Shown piece after piece: positions 7,630 through 7,944 of a stretch of DNA of 7,944 nucleotides. The stretch spans positions 1 through 7,944 of the forward strand of contig JANXLW010000155.1 of the NCBI GenBank assembly GCA_025354965.1, in the 5' to 3' direction. The notes under the pieces were generated by a model, which was not told where the DNA came from, did not search any database, and saw only the letters and a list, made by a program, of their open reading frames with translations. Both the position numbers and the translations under genes were made by a program. Source of the DNA: Betaproteobacteria bacterium. Lineage in GTDB: Bacteria > Pseudomonadota > Gammaproteobacteria > Burkholderiales > Burkholderiaceae_C. Positions within the stretch are counted from its first letter, which is position 1. Each line of letters starts with the position of its first letter.

Positions 7630-7637
7630 CCCGATTT

Positions 7638-7675
7638 AAAAAAGCTCCCGGGACCGACCTAACGGTACCTGGAGC
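7638..7675 (-). terminator. Intrinsic terminator (or attenuator) between prs and rplY
   Basis: On the minus strand GCTCCAGGTACC pairs with GGTCCCGGGAGC across an 8-nt loop (7644-7675), a 12-position stem with two mismatches. Six Ts follow at 7643-7638. It starts 15 nt after the prs stop, as expected for its terminator, but ends only 46 nt before the rplY ATG, leaving little room for a separate rplY promoter. Confidence 0.88.
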
Positions 7676-7690
7676 CCACTTTTGCCCGCA

Positions 7691-7944
7691 TCAGAAAAGG
7701 TTTTCCTGATCCGAGAACAAACTCATGACCGACTCGCCTTTGGCAATGCGCTGGATTGTCTCAGCGATCAGAGGTGCCACCGACAGCTGCCTTATCTTGC
7801 GGCAGGCGGAGGCCGCCTGGGTCAGCGGGATGGTATTGGTGACCACCACTTCATCGAGTGCATTGCCGTTGGTGATGCGCTCGATGGCCGGCCCGGAAAA
7901 GATTGGATGGGTGCAATACGCATAAACCTTTTTAGCTCCGCGTG
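7691..7944 (-). CDS. prs: Ribose-phosphate pyrophosphokinase (PRPP synthetase), C-terminal part only
   Basis: Makes 5-phosphoribosyl 1-pyrophosphate from ribose 5-phosphate and ATP, the precursor for purine, pyrimidine, NAD, histidine and tryptophan synthesis. The frame is open from the right edge to TGA at 7693-7691 and gives the last 83 residues; the family is about 310-320 long, so roughly three quarters lies outside. Visible signatures are GAKKVYAYCTHPIFSGPAIERI near the edge (the conserved ThP.FSG.A segment), DEVVVTNTIPL, the APLIAETIQRI segment, and the end GESVMSLFSDQENLF. The C-terminal half carries the ribose-5-phosphate binding and allosteric regions in the known enzymes. It is followed at once by an intrinsic terminator and then rplY, a common Burkholderiales order. 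Confidence 0.97.
   Translation of the reverse strand, partial: RGAKKVYAYCTHPIFSGPAIERITNGNALDEVVVTNTIPLTQAASACRKIRQLSVAPLIAETIQRIAKGESVMSLFSDQENLF

Overview
The window looks like chromosomal DNA of a betaproteobacterium, most likely order Burkholderiales and perhaps a Comamonadaceae (Rhodoferax/Polaromonas-like) genome. This rests on moderately high G+C, the gene order prs - rplY - pth - small secreted protein - YfhL-type ferredoxin, an L25 of the long (CTC) form with an Ala/Lys/Pro-rich tail, and a Prs C-terminus ending in SLFSDQENLF. The taxonomic call is inference from gene content; no search was run.

Right half (about 5338-7944), housekeeping block. From the right edge and reading leftwards on the minus strand: the C-terminal 83 residues of ribose-phosphate pyrophosphokinase (prs), a strong hairpin plus T-tract terminator, rplY (ribosomal protein bL25, 241 aa), a second strong terminator, pth (peptidyl-tRNA hydrolase, 204 aa, all catalytic residues present), and a 145-aa exported DUF4124-like protein with a lysine-rich tail that starts at a TTG codon. 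A plus-strand ferredoxin gene (yfhL type, 90 aa) converges on the last of these across 20 bp, with a 9-bp inverted repeat at the junction.

Left half (1-5250), one minus-strand operon for a peptide-type ABC importer: inner-membrane permeases DppB-like and DppC-like, ATPases DppD-like and DppF-like, and last a family-5 periplasmic substrate-binding protein whose C-terminus runs off the left edge. Four of the five genes are tightly packed, with two ATGA overlaps and one 7-nt gap. The binding-protein gene follows after 77 nt. The binding protein would capture a peptide-like solute in the periplasm, DppB/DppC would form the channel, and DppD/DppF would hydrolyse ATP. The exact substrate cannot be read from the sequence.

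The 87-bp gap 5251-5337 separates the divergent ferredoxin gene and ABC operon and must hold any promoters for both. No mobile element, CRISPR array, tRNA or rRNA was seen. I found no clear new biological system. The points most worth a second look are the hairpin-rich prs-rplY leader, the four-cysteine C-terminal motif in both ABC ATPases, and the lysine-rich exported protein with two dnaX-like A AAA AAG heptamers.
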